64,000 nt of DNA from Bacteroides fluxus YIT 12057 (GCF_000195635.1 NZ_GL882625.1:62001-126000); one strand, 5' to 3'; numbered from the stretch's first letter, positions 1 to 10,251 are shown. Notes: generated by a model from the sequence alone, not told the origin. Numbers and translations are program-made.

Positions 1-61
1 CATAAAATAAAAAATAGATATATTTGTGTTCGGTAAGCATATCAAAATCGAGATAATACTT

Positions 62-3000
62 ATGAAAAAACATTTCACTTTACTATTGTTATTACTATAT
101 AGTATAACAAACAATATTTACCCATATAATCTTAGGCAAATCAGTAACCGTGACGGACTATCCAATAGTTCGGTTACTTGCTTGTTTCAAGATGATGAAC
201 GTTTTTTATGGATTGGCACATACGATGGGCTTAACATGTATGACAGCCGGAATATCTACATATATAAGCCTGACATCAACAACCAAAACAGCTTATCAAG
301 TAATGTGATTAAAAATATTATTGAAACAGATAGTATTTATTTATGGATCAGCACCAAATGGGGATTGAACAAATTGTCACAACAAAGTAATGTCATTGAA
401 GAATCATATAACGAATTTGGCGAAAACTCTTATATGGCAAAAGACAGCCATGATAATCTATATATACTCAGCAAGCCAGATGTCATATCTTTATACTCAA
501 AGATTGAAAATAAATTCATAGATCTTCCTGTTCAAAAAGGGATAGAACACAATACGGTTTCGGGTATGTTAATAGATGCACAAGACACTATATGGATCAA
601 TCATCAAGGTGTCCTGGAGAGATATACCGTTTCTTATGCATCATCCACACAGCCTCAAATCAAAAGACACTCAGACTTCAAGCATACACATCCTATTGAA
701 TATGCATTTAATCATAACAATAGAATTATATTTGTCGATTCTGCAGGTAAGATTTATTGTATTACTCAGCATGGGGTCAGATTCATAAAAGACCTACATC
801 AATTAATCAATGAAAGTGGAGAAATAGGGGCTATCATTTTTGACAATGAAGATCTGCTTATTGGATTCAAGACAAATGGCCTTATTCGACTTGATGCTTC
901 AAAAAACTATGAGATAGAAAAAATAGAAATCAATTGCGGTGTGTTTTCATTATGGAAAGACGAACAACAAAACATCATTTGGATTGGCACAGATGGCCAA
1001 GGCATATATGCGTGGACCAAAGATGAATACACACTTAATAACATATCATTGAGCCAATTGCCCATAACGAAAAAGCGACCTATCCGGGCTATTCATACCG
1101 ACCATCAGCACACACTGTGGTTGGGGACCAAAGACAATGGTATCATTAAAATAAGAAATTATGATACGATAAAAGAATATTCAACGACAAATATATCCCA
1201 CTTCACCATTCATGACGGATTAACAAACAATGCCGTTTTCGCTTTTGCCCCAAGCAAGACGCATTCCATCTTATGGATCGGTTCTGATGGGCCAGAGCTA
1301 AATTACTATTCCTATAAAGACAAGAGAATACATACACTTATCAATAATACGCCCACAAGAATTGCCAGAGTACATTCTATGAGTGAAACATGTGATTCCT
1401 TATTGTGGGTCGGTTCAGGAAGCACCTTACTTAGAATTAGTTTCACTGTTCACGAAAATACCATTAAAGCTGAAAATATACGAGCGGTCTATTTTAGAGT
1501 CCCCAATAGGCAACAATATAACCAGATATACTCCATTTATCCTGAAAACGACTCCATCCTCTGGATTGGCATGCGAGGTAATGGTGTTATACGTTTAAAT
1601 ACCCAGACGGAATCCTACCGGCTCATTACTTTTGACAAGAATGGCATCGCTCCGATGAATGATATTCTTTGTATTCATCAAGACAAGAACAAAAACATGT
1701 GGATAGGCAGCAGTTATGGATTGACCAAACTCAAGATACTTCCCAATGGGGAATATGACTATATAAACTTCAATGAGAATGCAGGGCTGCCCAACAATAC
1801 TATTCATGGAATAGCAGAAGACCCTCAGGGTAATTTATGGCTCAGCAGTAACACAGGGCTTATCCTGTATAACCCGATAAAGAATTCTTTCCGGATTTTC
1901 AATCATAAAACGGGATTAAAAGTAATAGAATTCAGCGATAATGCTTTTTTCCAAGATAACATTCAAAACAGATATTTTTTTGGAGGAGTAGATGGAATCG
2001 TATGGATAAAAAATGAAGAAAGAAACAAGAAAGAATTTACTCCGGAAATATATTTCACCAAACTTAAAATTTTCAATAAAGACTACAATATAGCCAATTT
2101 TAAGAGAACTAAAGGAGATAAGGACGCAATTATCTTAAATCATGACCAGAATTTTTTTTCCGTCTCTTTTGTAGCTATGGATTTCATCAATGGAGAAAAC
2201 AGCAGGTATTCGTATAAATTAGAAAACTTCAGCGATGTGTGGATAGACACACATTCCAACGAAGCCCAATTCACTAATATCCCCCCTGGAGATTATTATT
2301 TAAAGGTAAAATACAATGATGGAAGCAACAATAATGAAAATCTAACTCAAAGTATCCATCTGATAATTCTTCCTCCATGGTATCAGTCCGCCCTTGCTCA
2401 AATAATATATGTATTATTGACCATCGGCATGGGATTAGGTATATTTAGATATATCCGGTGGAAATACGAACGAAGAAAATCTTCCATAACCAGAAGATTG
2501 AATGAAAAATATAAAGAAGAAATGTATGAAGGCAAACTACGCTTCTTCACCAATATTACACATGAATTTTGCACACCGCTAACTCTAATCTATGGTCCCT
2601 GCGAAAGGATACTCCATTACGAACACAGTGATGTATTCATAAAAAAATATGCCCAGATTATTAAATCAAATACAGAACGCCTTAACAGTCTGATACAGGA
2701 AGTCATCGATTTCCGCCGCATGGAAACCGGCAACCAGATATGTCATATACAAGAATTGAACATCAGTGAACTGGCAAACAAGATCATAGAATCATTTGAT
2801 GAACTGGCAGAGCAAAACCATATCCATCTGGAAACGGACATCGTTCCGGATATCACATGGAAGAGTGACAACAGTGGCTTTACAAAAATTCTGAATAACC
2901 TTATCTCCAATGCCTTTAAATATACCCCTGAAAATGGTAAGATTCGCATTTATATAAACACTTGCGGCAATGAACTAAATATCAGAGTTTATAATACGGG

Positions 3001-4114
3001 AAAAGGTATCAGTAAAGAAATTATCCCGCTTATTTTCAACCGCTATAGTGTACTCGATAATATCAAAGAGAACAGCATCAAAGGTTTGTCATCCAGAAAC
3101 GGTTTGGGGCTTGCCATATGTCAAAGCATGGTGGAACTGCTCCAAGGTACCATTGAAGTAAAGAGTGAAGTCAATAAGTATGCTGAGTTTATAGTCAAGC
3201 TGCCTCTGCTTGAAATCACAGAACCATTAGAAAACACACCAAACAACTCTTCTATATCCGAATCGTCAAGAATGGATGCAGAGATAAGAACAGCCGAAGA
3301 AACCATTGCGGCGAAAGAGCCCAATCAGCCGGAATCTACCATTCTGATTATTGATGACAACAAAGAATTATTGTGGATGCTAAAAGATATACTTTCTGAT
3401 GAATATTCCATTCTGACAGCAGAAGATGGGGAAAAAGGGTTGGCCATATTAAAACAAAAGACTCCAGATCTTATCATTACAGATATCATGATGCCCAAAA
3501 TTGACGGCATAACGCTCACCAAGCAGCTTAAAAGCAATAAACATACAGTACAAATCCCATTAGTTATTCTTTCCGCCAAAAACACTACAGATGAGAAAAT
3601 AGAGGGAATCGAATCCGGTGCCGATGCTTATATACCCAAGCCTTTCAATACCCACTATCTAAAAAGCATCATTAAACAACTGATAAAAAAACAAGCTGAG
3701 CTAAAACAGTACTATAATTCTGCGGCAAGTGCTTTTGAATTCAGTGGCGGGCAACTTCTACAGAATGAAGACAAAATGTTCCTGCAAACTGTCATAGAAA
3801 TAATCAACAACAATATTGACAATACAGAATTCGGTCCTGATGAGCTTGCCGAATCCATGCAAACCAGTAGCAGAAATTTATACCGTAAGTTTAAGCATCT
3901 GAACCAACTACCTCCGAATGATTTTATTAAAGAACAGCGAATCGGCCATGCTGCAAAACTATTATTGACGACCACATTGACCATACAAGAAATCATGTAT
4001 CGGACGGCATTCACCAGCCGTTCACATTTTTATAAGGAGTTTACGAAACACTTTAATCAAACTCCGAAAGAATATAGAGAAACAAATAAACAAAAAGACA
4101 ACTCTCTGAACTAA
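62..4114 (+). CDS. Hybrid two-component system regulator (HTCS)
   Basis: A one-protein sensor and transcription regulator of the type that controls Bacteroides polysaccharide loci. A signal peptide (about residues 1-20) leads into a periplasmic run of beta-propeller repeats with recurring LWIG/MWIG motifs to about residue 640, then a Y_Y_Y domain and one membrane helix near residues 775-800. The cytoplasmic part has a histidine-kinase H-box with His834, an ATPase domain (N-box near NLISNAFKYTP), a receiver with phospho-acceptor Asp1141 (LIITDIMMP) and a C-terminal AraC-type helix-turn-helix. I chose the ATG at 62 over the one at 26 because it begins directly at the signal peptide. The H-box reads HEFCTP where HExRTP is usual. 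Its target locus probably lies partly upstream of the window, since the next carbohydrate gene (GH3) is separated from it by tmRNA. Family assignment is secure; the ligand is unknown. Confidence 0.95.
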   Translation: MKKHFTLLLLLLYSITNNIYPYNLRQISNRDGLSNSSVTCLFQDDERFLWIGTYDGLNMYDSRNIYIYKPDINNQNSLSSNVIKNIIETDSIYLWISTKWGLNKLSQQSNVIEESYNEFGENSYMAKDSHDNLYILSKPDVISLYSKIENKFIDLPVQKGIEHNTVSGMLIDAQDTIWINHQGVLERYTVSYASSTQPQIKRHSDFKHTHPIEYAFNHNNRIIFVDSAGKIYCITQHGVRFIKDLHQLINESGEIGAIIFDNEDLLIGFKTNGLIRLDASKNYEIEKIEINCGVFSLWKDEQQNIIWIGTDGQGIYAWTKDEYTLNNISLSQLPITKKRPIRAIHTDHQHTLWLGTKDNGIIKIRNYDTIKEYSTTNISHFTIHDGLTNNAVFAFAPSKTHSILWIGSDGPELNYYSYKDKRIHTLINNTPTRIARVHSMSETCDSLLWVGSGSTLLRISFTVHENTIKAENIRAVYFRVPNRQQYNQIYSIYPENDSILWIGMRGNGVIRLNTQTESYRLITFDKNGIAPMNDILCIHQDKNKNMWIGSSYGLTKLKILPNGEYDYINFNENAGLPNNTIHGIAEDPQGNLWLSSNTGLILYNPIKNSFRIFNHKTGLKVIEFSDNAFFQDNIQNRYFFGGVDGIVWIKNEERNKKEFTPEIYFTKLKIFNKDYNIANFKRTKGDKDAIILNHDQNFFSVSFVAMDFINGENSRYSYKLENFSDVWIDTHSNEAQFTNIPPGDYYLKVKYNDGSNNNENLTQSIHLIILPPWYQSALAQIIYVLLTIGMGLGIFRYIRWKYERRKSSITRRLNEKYKEEMYEGKLRFFTNITHEFCTPLTLIYGPCERILHYEHSDVFIKKYAQIIKSNTERLNSLIQEVIDFRRMETGNQICHIQELNISELANKIIESFDELAEQNHIHLETDIVPDITWKSDNSGFTKILNNLISNAFKYTPENGKIRIYINTCGNELNIRVYNTGKGISKEIIPLIFNRYSVLDNIKENSIKGLSSRNGLGLAICQSMVELLQGTIEVKSEVNKYAEFIVKLPLLEITEPLENTPNNSSISESSRMDAEIRTAEETIAAKEPNQPESTILIIDDNKELLWMLKDILSDEYSILTAEDGEKGLAILKQKTPDLIITDIMMPKIDGITLTKQLKSNKHTVQIPLVILSAKNTTDEKIEGIESGADAYIPKPFNTHYLKSIIKQLIKKQAELKQYYNSAASAFEFSGGQLLQNEDKMFLQTVIEIINNNIDNTEFGPDELAESMQTSSRNLYRKFKHLNQLPPNDFIKEQRIGHAAKLLLTTTLTIQEIMYRTAFTSRSHFYKEFTKHFNQTPKEYRETNKQKDNSLN

Positions 4115-4242
4115 AGCAGCCCAATACTGCAATTTCTACAGATAAACAGAAGGAAACCACATGATGAGATTTTCAACAATGCCCGACAGGCCATTATGGT
4201 ATAAATGTAGCAGGAACAGGAAATCAAGAAATTAAAATCAAA

Positions 4243-4268
4243 GAAGCTACTGTGAATCAGTAGCCTCT
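4243..4268 (-). terminator. Intrinsic terminator of ssrA
   Basis: An inverted repeat with arms GCTACTG (4246-4252) and CAGTAGC (4258-4264), extended by AAGAA/CTCTT. On the minus strand it is followed by TTCTTTGATTTTAATT. It sits just beyond the tmRNA 3' end and may also stop transcripts from the upstream plus-strand HTCS gene. Confidence 0.7.
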
Positions 4269-4280
4269 TTGACGATATTG

Positions 4281-4676
4281 TGGACCTGGAGGGAATCGAA
4301 CCCTCGTCCAAACGAGGAAATCATAAGCTTTCTACATGCTTATCTTTGCCTGAATTTTCGTGTTACGGCAGAACCAAAGCCATCAACCGTAACCTTATCC
4401 TCTAAATTTTCATCCGCGCCACGAGGCTGGCACTGACTATCCCCGATTTGACTGCACCACTTTACCGGAATGCTTCGGAGCAACAGCTTCCGAGTGATGT
4501 CACGTCCCAGCACCTGGTGCCGGGATTAAGCTTCAATCTACTATACTTCGATTAAGCAGCGAGAGCGTAATTGTTTTCGCCAGATAAAATTTTGAAGACT
4601 GAGATTTAAGTGCCAATCGACGACGCACTGCATGCTTACTTACCATTTCTGCCCGCTGTCAAATCCAGTCAAGCCC
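4281..4676 (-). ncRNA. ssrA: Transfer-messenger RNA (tmRNA)
   Basis: tmRNA rescues ribosomes stalled on broken mRNA and tags the nascent chain for proteolysis. Read on the minus strand, the 5' end GGGCTTGACTGGATTTGACA matches the conserved tmRNA start. The 3' end carries the T-arm GGGTTCGATTCCC and an acceptor half CAGGTCC (4282-4288) that pairs with GGGCTTG at 4670-4676. The CCA end is not encoded; CAA follows the discriminator. The tag reading frame at 4552-4581 encodes GENNYALAA followed by TAA. The length of about 396 nt is normal. The ends are set from the acceptor-stem pairing and may be off by one or two bases. Confidence 0.96.
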
Positions 4677-4721
4677 ATGTTCTTATCCATGATGCACAGG
4701 ATATATCCTGCTTCACCGCTG

Positions 4722-4729
4722 CAAAGATA
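4722..4729 (-). promoter_or_regulatory. -7 element of the ssrA promoter
   Basis: On the minus strand this reads TATCTTTG, an exact match to the Bacteroides TAnnTTTG element. It lies about 45 nt before the mature tmRNA 5' end, which implies a short leader removed by processing. I see no clear -33 partner. Confidence 0.55.
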
Positions 4730-4806
4730 CGAAATCTTTCGCATATATGGAAAATATAAGAAGCAAATACGGATTATTTTGCACCTGTTTTACGATAAGA
4801 ATCACC

Positions 4807-4814
4807 TATCTTTG
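4807..4814 (+). promoter_or_regulatory. -7 element upstream of the GH3 gene
   Basis: TATCTTTG matches TAnnTTTG and lies 23 bases before the GH3 start codon at 4838. A TTTTG at 4777-4781 is a possible but rather distant -33 element. Confidence 0.5.
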
Positions 4815-4837
4815 TGCCAAAGGAAAAATAGATCACC

Positions 4838-7663
4838 ATGAGAAAACTGATTGCAGCCGTCCTATTGCTAAGCAACAGCGCTTTGCTTACGGCACAAAAA
4901 ACGATGAAAGTACCGGCAACCTATAAGCCGACGAAAAGTGAAATGTATCATAAAGGTTGGATTGACTTCAACAAGAACGGGGTAATGGATGTATATGAAG
5001 ACCCCGCCGCTACTGTCGATGCCCGTGTCGAGGATCTGCTGAAGCAGATGACACTGGACGAGAAGACCTGCCAGATGGTCACCCTTTATGGCTACAAACG
5101 AGTATTAAAAGATGCCCTGCCCACTCCCGAATGGAAACAAATGCTATGGAAAGACGGCATCGGGGCCATTGACGAACATTTGAACGGTTTCCAGCAATGG
5201 GGACTGCCTCCCTCGGACAACGAAAACGTCTGGCCCGCTTCCCGCCACGCATGGGCCTTGAATGAAGTGCAGCGTTTCTTCGTTGAAGAGACCCGTCTCG
5301 GAATCCCTGTAGATTTCACCAATGAAGGTATCCGGGGAGTGGAAAGTTACAAGGCCACCAACTTCCCCACCCAACTGGGACTGGGACATACATGGAACCG
5401 CGCACTCATCCATAAGGTAGGGCTCATCACCGGACGTGAAGCGCGTATGTTGGGCTATACCAATGTCTATGCTCCCATTCTCGACGTAGGGCGTGACCAA
5501 CGTTGGGGACGTTACGAAGAGGTTTACGGAGAATCGCCCTACCTCGTAGCCGAACTGGGCATCGAAATGGTACGCGGACTGCAACAACATGTAGCGGCTA
5601 CCGGAAAACACTTCGCCGCATACAGCAACAACAAAGGCGCCCGTGAAGGCATGGCACGCGTTGATCCGCAGACGTCTCCGCACGAAGTGGAGAATATCCA
5701 CATCTATCCCTTCAGAAGGGTCATCAAGGAGGCCGGACTACTTGGAGTCATGAGTTCATACAACGATTATGACGGCATTCCCATCCAAGGAAGCTACTAC
5801 TGGCTGACCACCCGCCTGCGTGATGAAATGGGGTTCCGTGGCTATGTAGTATCGGACAGTGATGCCGTGGAATATCTTTACACCAAACATGGTACTGCCA
5901 AAGACATGAAAGAAGCTGTACGCCAAAGTGTGGAAGCCGGATTGAACGTACGCTGCACTTTCCGTTCCCCCGATTCATTTGTACTCCCTCTCCGCGAGTT
6001 GGTGAAAGAGGGCGGACTGGACGAAGAAACCGTCAATGACCGCGTGCGTGACATTCTCCGGGTGAAATTCCTGATAGGGCTGTTCGATGCTCCCTACCAG
6101 ACCGACCTTGCCGGTGCCGACAAGGAAGTGGAAAAGGAAGAAAATGAAGCGGTAGCCTTACAGGCATCCCGCGAGTCCGTTGTCCTGCTAAAGAACGAGA
6201 ACAGTACATTGCCATTGAATATCAATACGGTAAAGAAGATTGCCGTGTGCGGTCCCAATGCCGATGAAGACGGTTATGCACTTACCCACTACGGTCCTCT
6301 GGCAGTGGAAGTCACTACCGTACTGAAAGGCATCCAGGACAAAGTGAACGGCAAAGCCGAAGTACTTTATACCAAAGGTTGTGACTTGGTAGATGCCAAC
6401 TGGCCCGAAAGTGAGATCATAGACTATCCTCTGACACCCGACGAACAGGCGGAAATAAACAAAGCCGTAGAAAATGCCCGTCGGGCGGATGTAGCTGTGG
6501 TTGTACTGGGCGGCGGACAGCGTACCTGCGGTGAGAACAAATCACGCAGCAGCCTGGATTTGCCCGGACGCCAATTGCAATTGCTACAAGCCGTACAAGC
6601 CACAGGAAAGCCCGTGGTACTGATACTTATCAACGGCCGGCCGCTGTCTGTCAACTGGGCGGACAAATACGTTCCCGCTATCCTTGAGGCATGGTATCCG
6701 GGTTCCAAAGGAGGAGTAGCCCTCGCCGACATTCTGTTCGGAGACTATAACCCCGGAGGTAAACTGACTGTAACTTTCCCGAAGACCGTCGGACAAATTC
6801 CTTTCAACTTCCCCTGCAAGCCTGCCTCGCAAATAGATGGCGGAAAGAATGCGGGACCGGACGGTAACATGTCGCGTATCAACGGTGCACTCTACCCCTT
6901 CGGCTATGGATTGAGCTACACTACATTTGAATATTCCAATCTTGAAATCACTCCCAAAGTCATCACGCCCAACGAAAAAGCGACCGTCCGTCTGAAAGTC
7001 ACCAATACCGGAAAATACGCCGGAGACGAAGTAGTGCAACTTTACACCAGGGATGTGCTGAGCAGCGTCACCACTTACGAAAAGAATCTGGCCGGATTTG
7101 AACGCATCCACCTTGAACCGGGAGAAACCAAAGAGGTGACCTTCATTCTTGACCGCAAGCACCTGGAACTTCTTGATGCTGACATGAAGCGGGTAGTAGA
7201 GCCGGGTGACTTCGCCATCATGGCAGGGGCATCTTCCGAAGACATCCGTCTGAACGGGTTGCTGACCGTAGAAGACTATCAGACCCGCACCCAGGCCATT
7301 GAGTCCCGGAAATCGGCCAGCCGTGTCAGTGCCAGTACTAATCCGGAAAGTACAGGGAACGTACTCGACGGAAAAATCAATACAGCATGGCAAGGCAATA
7401 AAGGAGATTACATTACCTTTGCGTTGAAAAACGGAAGCAAGACGGATAAAGTGTCCATCGCCTTCACACGTGACAACAATCTGCCTGCCCATTTCGAGAT
7501 ACAGCTTTCGGGAGGAGGCGGACAATTCCTGACCGTATATTCGGGCACCGTCAGCGAATATGGCAAGCTGGTCTCTTATTCATTCAAAGGTACCACTGCC
7601 AGCGACCTGCGTATCGTCTTGAATGACGACCGCGTAGGAGTGGCAGAAGTGAAACTGGAATAA
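4838..7663 (+). CDS. Exported glycoside hydrolase family 3 enzyme with C-terminal discoidin-like domain
   Basis: A predicted beta-glycosidase (glucosidase or xylosidase type) acting in the periplasm or at the cell surface. A signal peptide ends near LLTAQ. The N-terminal TIM barrel contains the nucleophile motif VVSD with Asp340. The second domain carries CGENKSRSSLDLPG, where Glu566 is a candidate acid/base. An Fn3-like GH3 domain follows at roughly residues 700-790, and residues about 815-941 resemble an F5/8 (discoidin/CBM32-like) binding domain. At 941 residues it is longer than a minimal GH3 because of that extra domain. It is transcribed alone on the plus strand, divergent from ssrA. 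Family and fold are well supported; the precise sugar specificity cannot be read from the sequence. Confidence 0.93.
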   Translation: MRKLIAAVLLLSNSALLTAQKTMKVPATYKPTKSEMYHKGWIDFNKNGVMDVYEDPAATVDARVEDLLKQMTLDEKTCQMVTLYGYKRVLKDALPTPEWKQMLWKDGIGAIDEHLNGFQQWGLPPSDNENVWPASRHAWALNEVQRFFVEETRLGIPVDFTNEGIRGVESYKATNFPTQLGLGHTWNRALIHKVGLITGREARMLGYTNVYAPILDVGRDQRWGRYEEVYGESPYLVAELGIEMVRGLQQHVAATGKHFAAYSNNKGAREGMARVDPQTSPHEVENIHIYPFRRVIKEAGLLGVMSSYNDYDGIPIQGSYYWLTTRLRDEMGFRGYVVSDSDAVEYLYTKHGTAKDMKEAVRQSVEAGLNVRCTFRSPDSFVLPLRELVKEGGLDEETVNDRVRDILRVKFLIGLFDAPYQTDLAGADKEVEKEENEAVALQASRESVVLLKNENSTLPLNINTVKKIAVCGPNADEDGYALTHYGPLAVEVTTVLKGIQDKVNGKAEVLYTKGCDLVDANWPESEIIDYPLTPDEQAEINKAVENARRADVAVVVLGGGQRTCGENKSRSSLDLPGRQLQLLQAVQATGKPVVLILINGRPLSVNWADKYVPAILEAWYPGSKGGVALADILFGDYNPGGKLTVTFPKTVGQIPFNFPCKPASQIDGGKNAGPDGNMSRINGALYPFGYGLSYTTFEYSNLEITPKVITPNEKATVRLKVTNTGKYAGDEVVQLYTRDVLSSVTTYEKNLAGFERIHLEPGETKEVTFILDRKHLELLDADMKRVVEPGDFAIMAGASSEDIRLNGLLTVEDYQTRTQAIESRKSASRVSASTNPESTGNVLDGKINTAWQGNKGDYITFALKNGSKTDKVSIAFTRDNNLPAHFEIQLSGGGGQFLTVYSGTVSEYGKLVSYSFKGTTASDLRIVLNDDRVGVAEVKLE

Positions 7664-7678
7664 ACTCTGTCCGCAGCG

Positions 7679-7830
7679 TGCGAATGCCTGTTCAAGCGGC
7701 GCGAATATATATTCAAGCCTTGCGAACATGTATTCGCACACTGTGAACAGAGATTTCTCTTAATGAAGAACAACTTTTCTCCTTATCTTGAAGCACTTTT
7801 CTATTAACATGGTGGAATTTATCCTTTCAT
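7679..7830. repeat. Composite tandem repeat, copy 1 (4 x 21 bp plus T-rich units)
   Basis: Directly after the GH3 stop codon there are four tandem units whose GAA cores start at 7682, 7703, 7724 and 7745, exactly 21 bases apart. Each core is a rough palindrome such as GAATATATATTC or GAACATGTATTC. A second series based on CTTTTCTCCTTAT follows. The same arrangement recurs at 46379-46535. The rest of this gap, to 7942, shows no gene. Confidence 0.8.
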
Positions 7831-7942
7831 ATCACACCGCTTCTTTATAGATCCGCCTCGTCTTCCACATTGAATTCCTTGCAAAGCTTTCTTTTATCCG
7901 CATATTTCCACTAAATTTGCAGAAACCATAATCACATTGACC

Positions 7943-9052
7943 ATGAAAACCCTTCTTTACTGCATGCTTGGATTAAGTGTAACCGCTTGTACGCCTTCAA
8001 AAACAGAAAATAAAGCTTCGGATGAACTTTCCATGTTGGTGGGTACTTATACCAACGGAACAAGTAAAGGCATCTATACCTTCCGCTTCAATCAGGAAAC
8101 GGGAGCCGCCACCCCTCTCAGCGTCGTGGAATTGCCCAATCCCTCCTACCTCACTCCGTCCGAAGACGGAAAATTTGTTTATGCCGTCAGTGAAATGAAC
8201 GACAGCACGGCCGCCCTCAGCGCCCTTGCTTTCGACAAGGAAACAGGAAGCCTTCGCCTGCTGAATACCCAACCGACCCTGGGTGCCGATCCCTGCTATG
8301 TGGCCACCAACGGAAAAGAAGTACTGACAGCCAACTACAGCGGCGGAACCATGTCCGTCTTTGGCCTCCGCAAGGACGGCACCTTAGCACCTGTAGATAC
8401 ACTGTTCATGGGTAGCGCCACCGGTCCCGACACCGTGCGCCAGATTGTACCTCACATCCATTGTGCCCTTTTCTCACCGGACGGGAAATATATTTTTGCC
8501 ACCGACTTCAGTGCCGACCGCCTTCTGCGTTTCGTCCTGCATCCCAAGGATATCGTCCCCCATCTTTCTGCCGAAACGATCGACATCAAAGCAGATTCCG
8601 GACCGCGCCACCTGACGTTCAGCCCGGACGGGAAATACGCCTACCTCATTACCGAATTATCCGGCAAGGTCATCGCTTTCCGTTATGACGACGGCAAATT
8701 GGAACAGATGCAGACCATCACGGCCGATACCGTAGCCGCCCGCGGCAGTGCAGACATTCACCTCAGCCCGGACGGAAAGTACCTCTATGCCAGCAACCGC
8801 CTCCAGGAAGACGGTATCGCCATCTTTGCCGTCAACCCGGAAAACGGCACCCTGGCCAAAGCAGGCTATCAGAAAACCGGCATCCACCCGCGCCATTTCA
8901 ATATTACGCCGAACGGCAAATACCTGCTTGCCGCATGCCGTGACAGCAACATTATCCAGGTGTACGAACGTGATGCAACGACCGGACTGCTGAAAGATAC
9001 ACACCAGGACATTGAGGTTGACAAACCGGTCTGCGTACAATTCATACAATAA
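7943..9052 (+). CDS. Lipoprotein of the lactonase (YbhE/Pgl-type) beta-propeller family
   Basis: A 369-residue seven-bladed propeller of the lactonase family that includes cytosolic 6-phosphogluconolactonase. Repeated blade motifs are visible (SPDGKYIFATDF, SPDGKYAYLI, SPDGKYLYASN, TPNGKYLLAA). The N-terminus MKTLLYCMLGLSVTAC is a lipoprotein signal with a lipobox Cys, so this protein is exported and anchored and is unlikely to serve the pentose-phosphate pathway. The ATG at 7943 is preferred over the in-frame TTG at 7937. It stands between GH3 and DUF4831 on the same strand, with gaps too long to imply co-translation. The substrate is unknown; a sugar lactone or a purely binding role are both possible. 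Confidence 0.88.
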   Translation: MKTLLYCMLGLSVTACTPSKTENKASDELSMLVGTYTNGTSKGIYTFRFNQETGAATPLSVVELPNPSYLTPSEDGKFVYAVSEMNDSTAALSALAFDKETGSLRLLNTQPTLGADPCYVATNGKEVLTANYSGGTMSVFGLRKDGTLAPVDTLFMGSATGPDTVRQIVPHIHCALFSPDGKYIFATDFSADRLLRFVLHPKDIVPHLSAETIDIKADSGPRHLTFSPDGKYAYLITELSGKVIAFRYDDGKLEQMQTITADTVAARGSADIHLSPDGKYLYASNRLQEDGIAIFAVNPENGTLAKAGYQKTGIHPRHFNITPNGKYLLAACRDSNIIQVYERDATTGLLKDTHQDIEVDKPVCVQFIQ

Positions 9053-9111
9053 ATATCCCGTGGAAAACCGGCCATAAAAGTTCCATTAGTTAATCTTTCG
9101 TAAACAGGAAG

Positions 9112-9140
9112 TTGAGAATAGAAGAACTTCGCTAACTTTG
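9112..9140 (+). promoter_or_regulatory. Promoter of the DUF4831 gene
   Basis: TTG at 9112-9114, an 18-base spacer and TAACTTTG at 9133-9140 fit the Bacteroides -33/-7 pattern. The start codon is 36 bases further on at 9177. Confidence 0.6.
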
Positions 9141-9176
9141 TTTTTTAATTCATGTGATATAAACAGATCCAACGAT

Positions 9177-10229
9177 ATGAAAAAGAAATTAATAGGACTA
9201 TCTGCCTTGCTGATTGCCTGCAGCACTTATGCACAGACAGAAGTTACCGCCGGTGTAATGCGTGGCAAAGATTATGGAGTGACTTATCTGTTGCCCAAAA
9301 CTGAAATCGAAATTGTCCTTCAGACCACCAAGCATACATATACCCCCGGTGAATTCTGCAAATATGCCGACCGCTACCTGCGTCTCAACAATGTATCTGC
9401 CGAACCGGACGAGTACTGGACACTGGACAAGATACAAACCCGTGTAGCCGGTGTGCCGGATAAGGAGAATGTATATTTCGTCAAGCTGAAAGACAAAACC
9501 GTAGCTCCGCTCATGGAGCTTACTGAAGACGGTATCGTACGCTCCATCAATATGCCCTTCAGCGGCCAGCAGACAGGGCCGAATCCCTCAAAGGCCGAAA
9601 CTCCCGAAGCTGATCTGGATCCGCGCCGTTTCCTGACAGAAGAGATTTTGATGTCCAGCTCCAGCGCCAAGATGGCTGAACTGGTTGCCAAAGAAATTTA
9701 TAACATCCGCGAGAGCAAGAATGCCTTGCTGCGCGGTGAAGCAGACAATATGCCCAAAGACGGTGCACAGCTCAAACTTATGCTCGATAATCTGAATATG
9801 CAGGAACGTGCCATGATGGAAATGTTCTCCGGTACCACAAAAGCTGAATCCAAAACATTCACGGTCCGCCTCACACCGAAAGAAATGAACAACGAAGTTG
9901 CTTTCCGCTTCTCCAAGAAACTGGGAGTAGTGGCCGATAACGACCTTGCCGGCGAACCCTATTACATCAGCGTAACCGACCTTAAAACTCCCGACATATC
10001 CGGTGTGGAGGAAAGTAAAAAGAAACTGGAAGGGGTTGCCTATAATGTGCCGGGCAGAGCCAAAGTTACTTTGACCCGGAATAACAAGAAATTGTTTGAA
10101 GAGGAACTTCCTGTCACTCAATTTGGAACTATAGAATATCTGGCACCGGTTTTATTTAATAAAAACTCTACCGTAAAAGTAGTATTCGACACAGCAACAG
10201 GAGGGTTGGTAAAAGTAGATAGAGAATAA
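9177..10229 (+). CDS. DUF4831 family exported protein
   Basis: A 350-residue protein with signal peptide MKKKLIGLSALLIACSTYAQ, followed by a soluble domain seen in many Bacteroidota and classed as DUF4831. Its role is not known. The start at 9177 is chosen because the upstream in-frame ATG at 9138 falls inside the promoter -7 element and would precede the signal peptide. It contains no catalytic motif I recognise. A hairpin terminator follows it, so it appears to be a single-gene transcript. Confidence 0.8.
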   Translation: MKKKLIGLSALLIACSTYAQTEVTAGVMRGKDYGVTYLLPKTEIEIVLQTTKHTYTPGEFCKYADRYLRLNNVSAEPDEYWTLDKIQTRVAGVPDKENVYFVKLKDKTVAPLMELTEDGIVRSINMPFSGQQTGPNPSKAETPEADLDPRRFLTEEILMSSSSAKMAELVAKEIYNIRESKNALLRGEADNMPKDGAQLKLMLDNLNMQERAMMEMFSGTTKAESKTFTVRLTPKEMNNEVAFRFSKKLGVVADNDLAGEPYYISVTDLKTPDISGVEESKKKLEGVAYNVPGRAKVTLTRNNKKLFEEELPVTQFGTIEYLAPVLFNKNSTVKVVFDTATGGLVKVDRE

Positions 10230-10251
10230 AATAAGCCCTATACACAAATGA

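Noticed and set aside
4632..4841. Small plus-strand frame between tmRNA and GH3
   Set aside because: It overlaps the tmRNA 5' end and the GH3 promoter and encodes nothing recognisable.
6584..7525. Open frame of 313 codons on the minus strand
   Set aside because: It is antisense to the GH3 gene, with no family signal or promoter.
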